Of a stretch of DNA of 43,556 nt, positions 7,226-16,070 are shown one piece after another. The notes under the pieces were generated by a model that was not told where the DNA came from, did not search any database, and was given only the letters and a program-made list of their open reading frames with translations. The position numbers were made by a program, and so were the translations under genes. Position 1 is the stretch's first letter, and each line of letters starts with the position of its first letter. This DNA is from Fusobacteriaceae bacterium UBA2433. GTDB lineage: Bacteria; Fusobacteriota; Fusobacteriia; Fusobacteriales; Fusobacteriaceae. Location: assembly GCA_002342785.1 (NCBI GenBank), contig DDQV01000154.1, positions 1-43,556 of the forward strand. The letters are read 5' to 3'.

Positions 7226-8749
7226 TTATTTAATAGAATTTAGCTGGTCAAAAGTATCTTTTAAATTTCCATATAGACCCTCATAAATTTTATAATATTT
7301 TTTATATTTTTCATGACTTATCATATTAGGATTATGCTTTCTTACAACTCTTACTGTTTTTTTTACTGCTTCTTCAAAATTTTTATAGTGACCTGTCCCT
7401 ACTCCAGCAAGGATAGCGGCTCCTAGTGTTGTTGCATGATCAGATAAAGGAACATCTATTTTTTTCCCAGTTATATCAGATTTTAATTGAGTCCAGACAA
7501 AACTATTTGCACTTCCTCCCACACTGACTAATTTGTCTATATTAGCATCCACTTCTTTGGCTGTTTTTAAGTTGTGTTCTAAAGAATATCCAACTCCTTC
7601 CATAATACTTCTGATCATATGTGCTCTTGTTTTACTAAATCCAAGACCTATAAATGCACCTTTAGCATTACTGTCCCATATAGGTGATCTTTCTCCAGCC
7701 ATATAAGGTAAAAAGATTAATCCATCACTACCTTCAGATATCTTAGTTGCTTCTTTACTCATTATTTCAAAGGAATTCCCTCCTTTTTCTAAACTAATTT
7801 GTTTTTCATAGGCACCTAATTCCCTATTGAACCAATTAAGAGTTCCACCACCTCCAACAGTTCCTCCTTGAAGAAGCCACATGTTAGGAACTACGTGATA
7901 TCCAAGAATAAGTTTTGGGTGTGCAAGTGGAGTATCTATACAAATACTCATTCCACCTGCTTGCCCACCTTGTTCTTGAGTTTCTCCAACGTGTAAAACT
8001 CCTGCACCAAGAGTACAACACGCTGCGTCTAAACCACCTGCAACTACAGGTGTTCCTATTTTTAAACCAGTTTCTAGAGCAGCTTTTTTTGTAATTCCAC
8101 CAACGATATCATGACAATTTACAATTGGAGGAAATAAATCAAGATCAATTCCTAATTCAGATGCAATGTCTACATCATATTTTCCTGTATTTATATCAAA
8201 GAAATGAAATCCATATCCTTGAGAATAATCTTGAGATATCTCACCTGTTAATTTATAAGCTATATAACTATTACTATTTAAAAATTTATATGTTTTACTA
8301 TAAAGTTCAGGTTCATGTTTTTTCATCCAAAGAATTTTTGGAGTTATATAAGAAGGATCAACTGGATTTCCACTTATATTATTTAATCTTTTTTCTCCAC
8401 ATTTTTTTTTCATCCATTGAGCTTCTTCTTCTGCTCTTCTATCGAGCCATATCATAATATTTCTAAGTACATTCCCCTCGCGATCGATTGGAATAAGAGC
8501 CCAACCTAAACCATCAATGCCCACTCCTTTAATATTATTGGTATTGATATTTTTTTCTGTTATTATTTTTTTTATAGATATACATACAGCGTCCCACCAG
8601 TCATTAGCAATATGTTCCACTTTATTTTTTTCTGCATAATAAGTTTTATAAGTTTTTGTTTCGCTTGCAATAACTTCTCCATCAAGATTGAAAAATGTTA
8701 CTTTACATCCTGATGTTCCAATATCAATTGCCAATAATAATTTTTCCAT
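7226..8749 (-). CDS. FGGY-family carbohydrate kinase (xylulokinase-like)
   Basis: A 507-residue two-lobed sugar kinase. The N-terminal phosphate loop DIGTSGCK is at about 9-16, WLDRRA at about 101-106, the catalytic aspartate is D241 in GGLDAACCTLGAG, and GERSPIWDSNAKGAFIGL in the C-terminal half resembles xylulokinases. FGGY kinases phosphorylate ketoses or polyols (xylulose, ribulose, glycerol, xylitol and others). No xylose isomerase is present, and the next genes are an AKR and a GatD-like dehydrogenase, so an alditol or ketohexose substrate is plausible. A clear GGGAGAG ribosome site precedes the ATG. Confidence 0.87.
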   Translation of the reverse strand: MEKLLLAIDIGTSGCKVTFFNLDGEVIASETKTYKTYYAEKNKVEHIANDWWDAVCISIKKIITEKNINTNNIKGVGIDGLGWALIPIDREGNVLRNIMIWLDRRAEEEAQWMKKKCGEKRLNNISGNPVDPSYITPKILWMKKHEPELYSKTYKFLNSNSYIAYKLTGEISQDYSQGYGFHFFDINTGKYDVDIASELGIDLDLFPPIVNCHDIVGGITKKAALETGLKIGTPVVAGGLDAACCTLGAGVLHVGETQEQGGQAGGMSICIDTPLAHPKLILGYHVVPNMWLLQGGTVGGGGTLNWFNRELGAYEKQISLEKGGNSFEIMSKEATKISEGSDGLIFLPYMAGERSPIWDSNAKGAFIGLGFSKTRAHMIRSIMEGVGYSLEHNLKTAKEVDANIDKLVSVGGSANSFVWTQLKSDITGKKIDVPLSDHATTLGAAILAGVGTGHYKNFEEAVKKTVRVVRKHNPNMISHEKYKKYYKIYEGLYGNLKDTFDQLNSIK

Positions 8750-8798
8750 TCTGCTCTCCCTTTCCTATTAATTTATGAAATTATCTATATAAAATATC

Positions 8799-9785
8799 TT
8801 ATTTTTTTAAAGGAAATAATGCCTTTTGTGATTCAGGTGTGCTCATATTTTCAGGAGTTACAATTACTGCTCCTGAATCTACTAATTTTTCTATTTTTTC
8901 ACCTTTTAAAGCTTTTACAACTGATTTTATTCCTTTATATCCCATTGAATAAGGCATTTGAACTGCTGTTACTTTTACAATTCCTTCGTTTAATAATTTT
9001 AAAACGTCATCTGATGAATCAAATCCAGCAACTAAAACTTTATCTTTTAAACCTTTTTCTTTTATACCTCTACCTACACCTACAAGGGTAGGTTCATTTG
9101 CAGCATAGATAGCATCCAAATCATTATGAGCTGTTACTAAATCTTCAGTTATAGATAGAGCTTTTTGTTTATCTGCATATGAATATTTTGTTTCTAACAA
9201 CTCAATTCCAGGATATTTTTCTTTCATTACGTTTCTGAATCCTTGTTCTCTTTCGATAGCTGTTCCAGCTCCAGGTTGGAAATTAACAACACCAACTTTA
9301 CCTTTACCATTAAGAAGTTTCCCAAGAGCATCTCCTACTTTATATGATGTTTCAATATTATTTGTTGCAATAAAAGAAGAATATTTATCAGTTTCAACTC
9401 CAGAATCTATTAATACAACAGGTATCCCAGCTTTCATAGCTTTTTTTATAGGTCTTACAAGGGCATTACTATCAGATGCAGCCAAAACCATTCCATCAAC
9501 TCTTTGTGCAATAGCTGCTTCAACTAAATCTACTTGTCCATTGATATCAGGTTCTCCCCCTGGTGCAGCGATAAAATAATAATCTACATCTAGGTCACTA
9601 GCTGCATCTTCTACTCCTTTTTTGACTGTTTGCCAATATACATGTTCAGTTCCTTTTACAATTACAGCAATTTTTATTTTTTTACTTTTGTTATCTCCCT
9701 TTTTTTTGAAGATATCTAAGACCCCACCATATGCAACCGACGATAAACAGATTAATGCGACAATTAAAACTAATATTTTTTTCAT
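8799..9785 (-). CDS. Periplasmic sugar-binding protein, RbsB-like
   Basis: A 328-residue type I periplasmic binding protein of the ribose/galactose group. Residues 1-19 form a signal peptide ending ..SSVAYG. The mature part starts KIKIAVIVKGTEHVYWQ and contains VDGMVLAASD, GIPVVLIDSG and VLVAGFDSSDD, the usual core strands. It delivers substrate to the permease and ATPase encoded just upstream in the same operon. Ligand is not predictable; the operon suggests a hexose or alditol. A strong GGGGG ribosome site precedes the start, fitting the high expression typical of binding proteins. Confidence 0.88.
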   Translation of the reverse strand: MKKILVLIVALICLSSVAYGGVLDIFKKKGDNKSKKIKIAVIVKGTEHVYWQTVKKGVEDAASDLDVDYYFIAAPGGEPDINGQVDLVEAAIAQRVDGMVLAASDSNALVRPIKKAMKAGIPVVLIDSGVETDKYSSFIATNNIETSYKVGDALGKLLNGKGKVGVVNFQPGAGTAIEREQGFRNVMKEKYPGIELLETKYSYADKQKALSITEDLVTAHNDLDAIYAANEPTLVGVGRGIKEKGLKDKVLVAGFDSSDDVLKLLNEGIVKVTAVQMPYSMGYKGIKSVVKALKGEKIEKLVDSGAVIVTPENMSTPESQKALFPLKK

Positions 9786-9819
9786 TTTGTTCCCCCTTTT
9801 TTTTATTAAATAATTAAAA

Positions 9820-10809
9820 TTATTTTCTTCTCATCTTATCAACTAAAACTGCAAGAATTATAATACTACCTATTGCTATTTGTTGCCAAAATGCATTGAT
9901 TCCAATTATATTTAAACCATTTCTTATAACACCCATAATCAAAGCTCCAATTATTGTTCCACCAATTGTACCGACTCCTCCTAGAGGACTAGTTCCACCA
10001 ATAATTGCAGCAGCAATCGCATCTAATTCATAACCAATTCCTGCATTTGATTGAGCAGAAACTAATCTAGCTGCCATCATTATTCCAACTAAAGCTGCCA
10101 ATAAACCTGAGATTGCATAGACTCCTATCTTTACTTTATTAACATTGACTCCAGATAATTTTGCTGCGTCTTCATTACTTCCTAGAGTATATACACAACG
10201 ACCAAACGATGTTTTCTTTAAGACAAAGGAAAAGATCATAGCAAGAGTAATCATAATTATTGTTGGGACAGGTAAACCAAATATAGTTCCGCCACCTAGA
10301 AAATAAAAATTTTCTGGAAGACCTGAAACAGGCATCGCTCCTGTTATTACATAAGCAGCTCCCCTAGCGATACTCATCATTCCTAAAGTAGCAATAAAGG
10401 GTGCAATATCAAGTTTTGATATTATTAATCCTGAGATAACTCCACAAAGAGTTCCAGATAGTAATCCACCAATAATTGCCATAGGGATAGAATATCCTGA
10501 AACAAGCATCTTACCTGCTACTACTCCAGATACTGCTAAGACAGATCCTACAGAAAGATCGATTCCTGAAGTTATAATTATAAATGTTTCGGCTATTGCT
10601 AAGATAGCAAATATAGATGTTTGTTGAGTAATTGTCATAAGATTTCCAAAAGCTATAAAATTTGAGTTCATCATAGTAAAAAATGTTATTAACCCCACTA
10701 AAGCTACTAGTGAACTCAAATTTTTTGCTAAGTTTGAATTTTTTATTTTAAAACTAAATTTTATTTTATTTTTTTCATTTTCCAATGATATGTTTTGACT
10801 TTTATCCAT
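9820..10809 (-). CDS. Sugar ABC transporter permease, RbsC-like
   Basis: A hydrophobic protein of about 329 residues with many membrane segments and the conserved block GIDLSVGSVLAVSGVVAG, GATLGM-type motif ATLGMMSIARG, and AAAIIGGTSPLGG near the C-terminus. It is the membrane channel of a ribose-type (CUT2) importer. The chosen start is the ATG at 10809, preceded by AAAGGAGGA nine nt upstream; the longer reading frame back to 10872 would overlap the ATPase gene and lacks a ribosome site. The ATPase stop codon lies 16 nt upstream of this ATG. Confidence 0.87.
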   Translation of the reverse strand: MDKSQNISLENEKNKIKFSFKIKNSNLAKNLSSLVALVGLITFFTMMNSNFIAFGNLMTITQQTSIFAILAIAETFIIITSGIDLSVGSVLAVSGVVAGKMLVSGYSIPMAIIGGLLSGTLCGVISGLIISKLDIAPFIATLGMMSIARGAAYVITGAMPVSGLPENFYFLGGGTIFGLPVPTIIMITLAMIFSFVLKKTSFGRCVYTLGSNEDAAKLSGVNVNKVKIGVYAISGLLAALVGIMMAARLVSAQSNAGIGYELDAIAAAIIGGTSPLGGVGTIGGTIIGALIMGVIRNGLNIIGINAFWQQIAIGSIIILAVLVDKMRRK

Positions 10810-10825
10810 AATAAATATTCCTCCT

Positions 10826-12322
10826 TTATTTTCTAGACACTGCGTATGATAACAATTTTTCTTCAGTTGCATCCTGCCTATTTATTTTCCCAGTAAATTT
10901 TCCATCTCTCATAACCATAATTCTATCGCTCATCCCAATTACTTCTGGTAGTTCTGAAGAGATCATTATAATTGCGACACCTTCTTTTTTTAATCTATTC
11001 ATAACTTCATAAACTTCTATCTTAGCTCCAACATCTATTCCCCTTGTAGGTTCATCTAAGATAAGTATCTTTACATTTTTCCCCAACCATTTTCCAAGAA
11101 CAACTTTTTGTTGATTACCCCCACTTAAATTTTTAGTAAGTTGATCTATTGAGGGTACTTTTATCCTTAGATCTTTTACATATTTTTCAGCATTTTCATT
11201 AGCACTCTTATCATTCATAACACTAAATCTACTAAACTCGTCTAACATTGATAAATTTATATTGTGTTCTACTGAAAGTCCTAAAGCTAAACCATCTTTT
11301 TTTCTATCTTCTGTGATATAACCTATTCCTTGTTTTACAGCTTCTTCTGGATTTTTTATATTAGTTTTCTTCCCATAGATATATATATCTTCCTCTTTTA
11401 CTTTATCAGCACCAAAAATTGCCCTGGCAAATTCTGTTCTCCCTGAGCCCATCAGTCCATAGATACCTAAGATCTCTCCTTCATAGAGATTAAAATCTTT
11501 TATATCTAATTTTTTTTCTTCTTTTAATTTTCTTACTTCTAAAGCCAATTTTCCTCTAGGAACTTCTACTCTAGGAAACTGTTGATCTAAATCTCTACCA
11601 ACCATTGAAGTGATCAGTTTATCAATTGTTGTATCTTTATATATAAAGGAATCTATATATTTACCATCTCTAAAAATAGTACATCTATCTGCTATAAATT
11701 CTAATTCTTCTAAACGATGTGATATATATATAATTCCCTTTCCTTGTTTTTTTAATTCATTAATTACTCTAAATAGTTCTTGAACTTCTTCGTCAGTAAG
11801 AGCAGCAGTGGGTTCATCCATAATAACAATTTTACTATTCATAGATAAAACTTTGGCTATCTCAACCATTTGTTGTTGGGCAACACTCAGTTCTGAAACT
11901 TTTGTTGTGGGATCAATATTGAGGTGAACCATATCAAGCATCTTCTGAGCTTCTTCAATTAATTTTTTATCTTTTACAATAAAGTTGAAAATTTTATTTC
12001 TAGGTTCCCTTGTTATAAATATATTTTCAGCCACTGTTAGATCAGGAAATAAATTAAATTCTTGGTAGATAATGTTTATTCCTAAATTTTGTGATTCTTT
12101 AGGATCACCTAGATTTACTTCTTTTCCCTCAAAAAAAATTTTCCCTTGGTCTTTTTTATGAACTCCAGATAAAATTTTCATAAGTGTAGATTTTCCAGCT
12201 CCATTTTCTCCTAGTAGGGCAACTACTTCTCCACTTCTTAATTCAAGATTGACTTTATCTAAAGCTTTTACTCCAGGGAAACTTTTAGACACCCCCTCAA
12301 CTTTTAATATAATATTTTCCAT
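10826..12322 (-). CDS. Sugar ABC transporter ATPase, RbsA/MglA-like (tandem ABC domains)
   Basis: A 498-residue fusion of two nucleotide-binding domains, as usual for CUT2 sugar importers. Domain 1 has Walker A GENGAGKST (38-46), the signature variant LSVAQQQ and Walker B IVIMDEPTAAL. Domain 2 has the typical degenerate Walker A (GLMGSGRTE), signature LSGGNQQK and Walker B LILDEPTRGID. It powers uptake by the RbsC-like permease and RbsB-like binding protein. It is the first gene of the ten-gene leftward operon, with GGAGG before the ATG. Confidence 0.9.
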   Translation of the reverse strand: MENIILKVEGVSKSFPGVKALDKVNLELRSGEVVALLGENGAGKSTLMKILSGVHKKDQGKIFFEGKEVNLGDPKESQNLGINIIYQEFNLFPDLTVAENIFITREPRNKIFNFIVKDKKLIEEAQKMLDMVHLNIDPTTKVSELSVAQQQMVEIAKVLSMNSKIVIMDEPTAALTDEEVQELFRVINELKKQGKGIIYISHRLEELEFIADRCTIFRDGKYIDSFIYKDTTIDKLITSMVGRDLDQQFPRVEVPRGKLALEVRKLKEEKKLDIKDFNLYEGEILGIYGLMGSGRTEFARAIFGADKVKEEDIYIYGKKTNIKNPEEAVKQGIGYITEDRKKDGLALGLSVEHNINLSMLDEFSRFSVMNDKSANENAEKYVKDLRIKVPSIDQLTKNLSGGNQQKVVLGKWLGKNVKILILDEPTRGIDVGAKIEVYEVMNRLKKEGVAIIMISSELPEVIGMSDRIMVMRDGKFTGKINRQDATEEKLLSYAVSRK

Positions 12323-12632
12323 TAACTAACCTCCAATTATTAATAATCGATCAATATATAATCAAATTAAATGTGTATTCATTTAAAACGATTTGATATA
12401 ATTTTTATTTTATTGATCGTTATGCTTCCACATGATATTATTCTATAACTTAAAATAGTATTTAAAAACATTAAAAATTAACTTTATCGGTTAAAAATTA
12501 ACCCTAATTATTAACATATATGATTTTATTTTGCACAAATATATTAATTATAGTAAGATATTATCAATGAAACTAAACTTAATGGTTTGTTTGTATGGGG
12601 CTTATTATTAACATTTTTTAAATAGGAGATCT
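12323..12632. promoter_or_regulatory. Divergent promoter region of sugar operon and sensor cassette
   Basis: 310 bp without a gene. Rightward promoter: TTGCAC (12531-12536), 17-nt spacer, TAAGAT (12554-12559). Leftward candidate: TAGAAT at 12440-12445 on the minus strand with a poor -35. Just upstream of that -35 lie two identical 12-mers TTAAAAATTAAC (12471-12482 and 12491-12502), 20 bp apart on the same DNA face, the format expected for an AraC-type activator. Further inverted repeats: ATCAAAT/ATTTGAT (12361-12367, 12391-12397) around TAAATG/CATTTA, and GATCAAT/ATTGATC (12349-12355, 12412-12418). Their roles are unproven. Confidence 0.55.
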
Positions 12633-14459
12633 ATGAAAACTAAAAAAATATCTACCCAACTTACAATTAAATTTTCTATTATAATGATCATTTTGGTTAT
12701 TTTATTTAATTTTGTTCTTTCATTTATTTTTGGGATTGAGATATTAGAGGAAAGAAAAGTGACTTTAGATAGAAAATTAAAGTTGATAGATGCTGAGATT
12801 TCAAAAAATTACAATACAATAATTGAATTAATAAAAGAATTGAGGGAAGATGAAGATCTACAACACTTAGTAAAGAAAAATTATGATTTAAAAAAAATTA
12901 GTTTAAAGGATAGATATGAAATATCTAAAATTTTGTATAACTACTCTAAGACAGATAACTTTATAACTTCTATAATTGCACTAAATAATAAGAAAATTCC
13001 CATTGACACAACTGGTGAAAATAAAGATCTAACAAACAATTTAATGAAAAATCCCATATTAGATTTTTATATTAAAAATGATCTGTATATATATTTTAGT
13101 AAGAAATTAACTAAGATATATAACCAATCAGAAAATTTTTTATATGGTGATTTTATCTCTTGTCTATCAGAATATTATGATGATTTAACCTTTGAACAAT
13201 ATGGTCATCTTTTAATAAATTTAGACAGTGGTTTGTTTTTTCAATCAGTTTCAGATATTTTAGATGAGACTTTTGATGAAACTTATATTATCAATACAAA
13301 TGATGAAGTAATATATACAAATAGTGAACTTGATATAAAATATCTACAAAATAAAAAAAAAGTTGATGGTAGATTTTATTTTTTTAAATATAATAATTTA
13401 TATACCATAGACAATGAAAAATATTTATATTATGAATATTCATTATCTACCTATAGTAATACCAAGATCATTGGATTAATTTCTTATGAAAAGGAGATCT
13501 CATCCTTTGATCATTTGGTAACAGTATCATTTATAATTGCATTATTTTTTATAATAATAATTATATTTTCTACAAATATTGTTGCTTTAAGTATTACAGC
13601 TCCCATTAGAAAAATTTGTGATGCTATGGTCTCAATAAAGGATGAAGAAAATTTTTCTAATCAAATAGAAATAAATTCCAATGAAGAGATAAATATTCTT
13701 GTTTCTGGTTTTAACGAGATGTTAGGAAATATTAAAAATTTAATATTTCAAATTAAAATAAAAGAACAAAGAGCAAAAGAGTATGAAATAGCCCAAATTC
13801 AATCGGATTTAGACCTCCTTCAAGCACAGATTAATCCTCATTTTATTCATAACACATTAAATGCAATCTCCATATTATCAATTGAAAAAGGATGCGATGA
13901 TGTATCAAAAATGATTCGTTCTCTCAATCTTTTACTCAGAGGAAGTATGGACATAAAAAAAAGATATGTAACATTAAAAGAAGAGATATCATATATAAAA
14001 GGATATATAGAACTATGTAGATATAGATATGGAACAATATTCACTTTTGAATTTAATTGTCCCCCTGAATACGAATTTAATTTAATTCCCAAATTTATAT
14101 TACAACCTATTGTAGAGAATGCTTTGTATCATGGGATAATTCCAAAAGACAGTGGAGGAAAGATCGTTATAGATATTTGTAAGATTCAAAATTCAAATGA
14201 TTTAAATATAAAAGTAACAGACGATGGATTAGGTATAGAAAAGGAAAAATTAAAAACTTTTTTTACCCAAAAAGATGAAACTCATAGAGGCGGTTTTAAT
14301 CAATTGTCTATGCTCAACATAAAAAAAAGATTGAATCTTTCCTTTGGAAAAAATTATACAATTAATATTTTCAGTGAAATTAATAAGGGAACTACTATTG
14401 AATTTAGAATCCCAATATTTACCCATTATAAAAATAAGGAGATGGATATAGATGTATAA
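12633..14459 (+). CDS. YesM/LytS-type sensor histidine kinase
   Basis: A 608-residue membrane sensor kinase. Hydrophobic segments at about 10-33 and 295-318 bracket an extracytoplasmic sensing region of about 260 residues; a HAMP linker follows. The His_kinase domain carries QINPHFIHN with phosphoacceptor H403, then a HATPase domain with VENALYHG and DDGLGI. This architecture is that of YesM-type kinases which regulate carbohydrate uptake with an AraC-type partner. The ATG is preceded by AGGAGA. Its end overlaps the regulator gene by 8 bp. It probably senses sugar through the binding-protein-like product of 16071-17258. Confidence 0.9.
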   Translation: MKTKKISTQLTIKFSIIMIILVILFNFVLSFIFGIEILEERKVTLDRKLKLIDAEISKNYNTIIELIKELREDEDLQHLVKKNYDLKKISLKDRYEISKILYNYSKTDNFITSIIALNNKKIPIDTTGENKDLTNNLMKNPILDFYIKNDLYIYFSKKLTKIYNQSENFLYGDFISCLSEYYDDLTFEQYGHLLINLDSGLFFQSVSDILDETFDETYIINTNDEVIYTNSELDIKYLQNKKKVDGRFYFFKYNNLYTIDNEKYLYYEYSLSTYSNTKIIGLISYEKEISSFDHLVTVSFIIALFFIIIIIFSTNIVALSITAPIRKICDAMVSIKDEENFSNQIEINSNEEINILVSGFNEMLGNIKNLIFQIKIKEQRAKEYEIAQIQSDLDLLQAQINPHFIHNTLNAISILSIEKGCDDVSKMIRSLNLLLRGSMDIKKRYVTLKEEISYIKGYIELCRYRYGTIFTFEFNCPPEYEFNLIPKFILQPIVENALYHGIIPKDSGGKIVIDICKIQNSNDLNIKVTDDGLGIEKEKLKTFFTQKDETHRGGFNQLSMLNIKKRLNLSFGKNYTINIFSEINKGTTIEFRIPIFTHYKNKEMDIDV

Positions 14460-16053
14460 AATATTAATTGTTGATGATGAAGCTCCTGCTAGAAGGATGT
14501 TAAATTCCATTATAGATTGGAAACATACAAATTTTGAAATTATAGGAGTAGCTTCAAATGGAAAAATGGGAATTGAAAAATATAAAGAGTTAAAACCAGA
14601 TTGTATTATAACTGATATTCAAATGCCAGTTATGGATGGAATAGAGATGATTGAAGAGATCAGAAAAACTGATAAGAATCAAAAATTTGTAATTTTAAGT
14701 TGCCATGAAGATTTTAACTATGCACGTAAAGCTCTCAAGATGGGAGTTACTGACTATTTAATTAAAGATCTCATTACAAAAGAAATTATTTATGAGTTAC
14801 TTCTTCGTATAAGCGGTGAACTTTACCCTGAAGACGACAATAAGAAATATCTATCTAAAGAAAAACAAAAAACACAAGATCCTGTGGCTGCTACTTTTTC
14901 CGAGATTTTAAGACTTAACTCAGGTTTAAAAAATGATCATATAGAATATACAAAAGAAAGTTTTGAGATAAAAAGTCTTTATATGGCAGTATTTGCTATT
15001 CGTGTTGATTCTTATGCCAACTCGAACCTCAACTTTGAAGATATGGCTTATATTGCTTTTGAAATAAATAAAATTTTAAAAGAACATAGTGGTGGGAAGT
15101 GTTTTTCCATAAATAATAATGGTAAAATTTGTGTATTAGCAGGTTTGAAAGGCAGTTGTAGTAAGGTAGAATCTATGAAAAGTTGTAATAATATATTACA
15201 AAAAATAAGAAATACTTTTCTCAAAGTAAAGGATGATAATACTTTTACAATAGGTATAAGTGATTTTTTTTCAGATATAAGTCATTTGAAAAACAACTTA
15301 GAGCAAGCAACTAAAGCTATGAAACTCAAATTATTTTTAGGTAACAATAGGAATATATATTATCGTCTTTTTCCAAATAATTTTCTAGAGATCAATCCTA
15401 AGATATTAAAATCCAGGATAAAAAATATTAAATCATATTTATTGACAAAAGATGAGGAAAAGATCATGGAGGAATTAGAAAATATTTATCATGAAGGTGT
15501 AAATGGTTTTATGCAATACAACTATTTAAAATATGTAAATTCTAAACTTTTTAATGTCTTTATATATGAGATAGATAAAAATGAGATCCCATATAAAGAT
15601 ATATTTAATAAAGATTTTATTCCTATTAATTTTTTAAATAATTTAGAAACTGTAGATGAGATATGTAATTGGTTTAAAAGTATATTTAAAAATATACTAG
15701 ATTATAAAACAAATAATTCAAAAATATTTTATAGTAAACATATCCATGATACCTTTAAATTGATAAATGAGAACTATGCAGATAATGATCTTAGTCTAAC
15801 TATGTTAGCCGATCGATTGGCTTTACATAAAGTATATCTTTGTAGAATTTTTAAAGAAGAAACTCAAAAAAATATAAAAGATGTAATCCAGGCAGTTCGT
15901 ATAGAAAAAGCTAAAGAACTTATTAAATTAAATAAATATAAACTCTATGAGATCGCCAATATGGTAGGATATGCAACGACTCAACAATTAAATATCTATT
16001 TTAAAAAAATTGAAGGTGTTTCTCCAAATACTTTTAGAGTAAAAAATTATTAA
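14452..16053 (+). CDS. YesN-type response regulator with AraC DNA-binding domain
   Basis: 533 residues. Residues 1-125 are a receiver domain with D8/D9 and phosphoacceptor D55 (IITDIQMPVMDG). The middle 300 residues are a divergent region, as in YesN proteins. The C-terminal 100 residues form an AraC-type double helix-turn-helix, with LSLTMLADRLALHKVYLCR and YKLYEIANMVGYATTQQLNIYF-like recognition segments. It is likely the activator of the divergent sugar operon; the 20-bp-spaced direct repeats at 12471-12502 are candidate sites. Co-transcribed and translationally coupled with the kinase. Confidence 0.9.
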   Translation: MYKILIVDDEAPARRMLNSIIDWKHTNFEIIGVASNGKMGIEKYKELKPDCIITDIQMPVMDGIEMIEEIRKTDKNQKFVILSCHEDFNYARKALKMGVTDYLIKDLITKEIIYELLLRISGELYPEDDNKKYLSKEKQKTQDPVAATFSEILRLNSGLKNDHIEYTKESFEIKSLYMAVFAIRVDSYANSNLNFEDMAYIAFEINKILKEHSGGKCFSINNNGKICVLAGLKGSCSKVESMKSCNNILQKIRNTFLKVKDDNTFTIGISDFFSDISHLKNNLEQATKAMKLKLFLGNNRNIYYRLFPNNFLEINPKILKSRIKNIKSYLLTKDEEKIMEELENIYHEGVNGFMQYNYLKYVNSKLFNVFIYEIDKNEIPYKDIFNKDFIPINFLNNLETVDEICNWFKSIFKNILDYKTNNSKIFYSKHIHDTFKLINENYADNDLSLTMLADRLALHKVYLCRIFKEETQKNIKDVIQAVRIEKAKELIKLNKYKLYEIANMVGYATTQQLNIYFKKIEGVSPNTFRVKNY

Positions 16054-16070
16054 TTAGAGGAAGTGTACTC

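Noticed and set aside
8125..9091. Rightward open frames opposite the FGGY kinase and binding-protein genes
   Set aside because: Low-complexity leucine-rich shadows of well-supported leftward genes.
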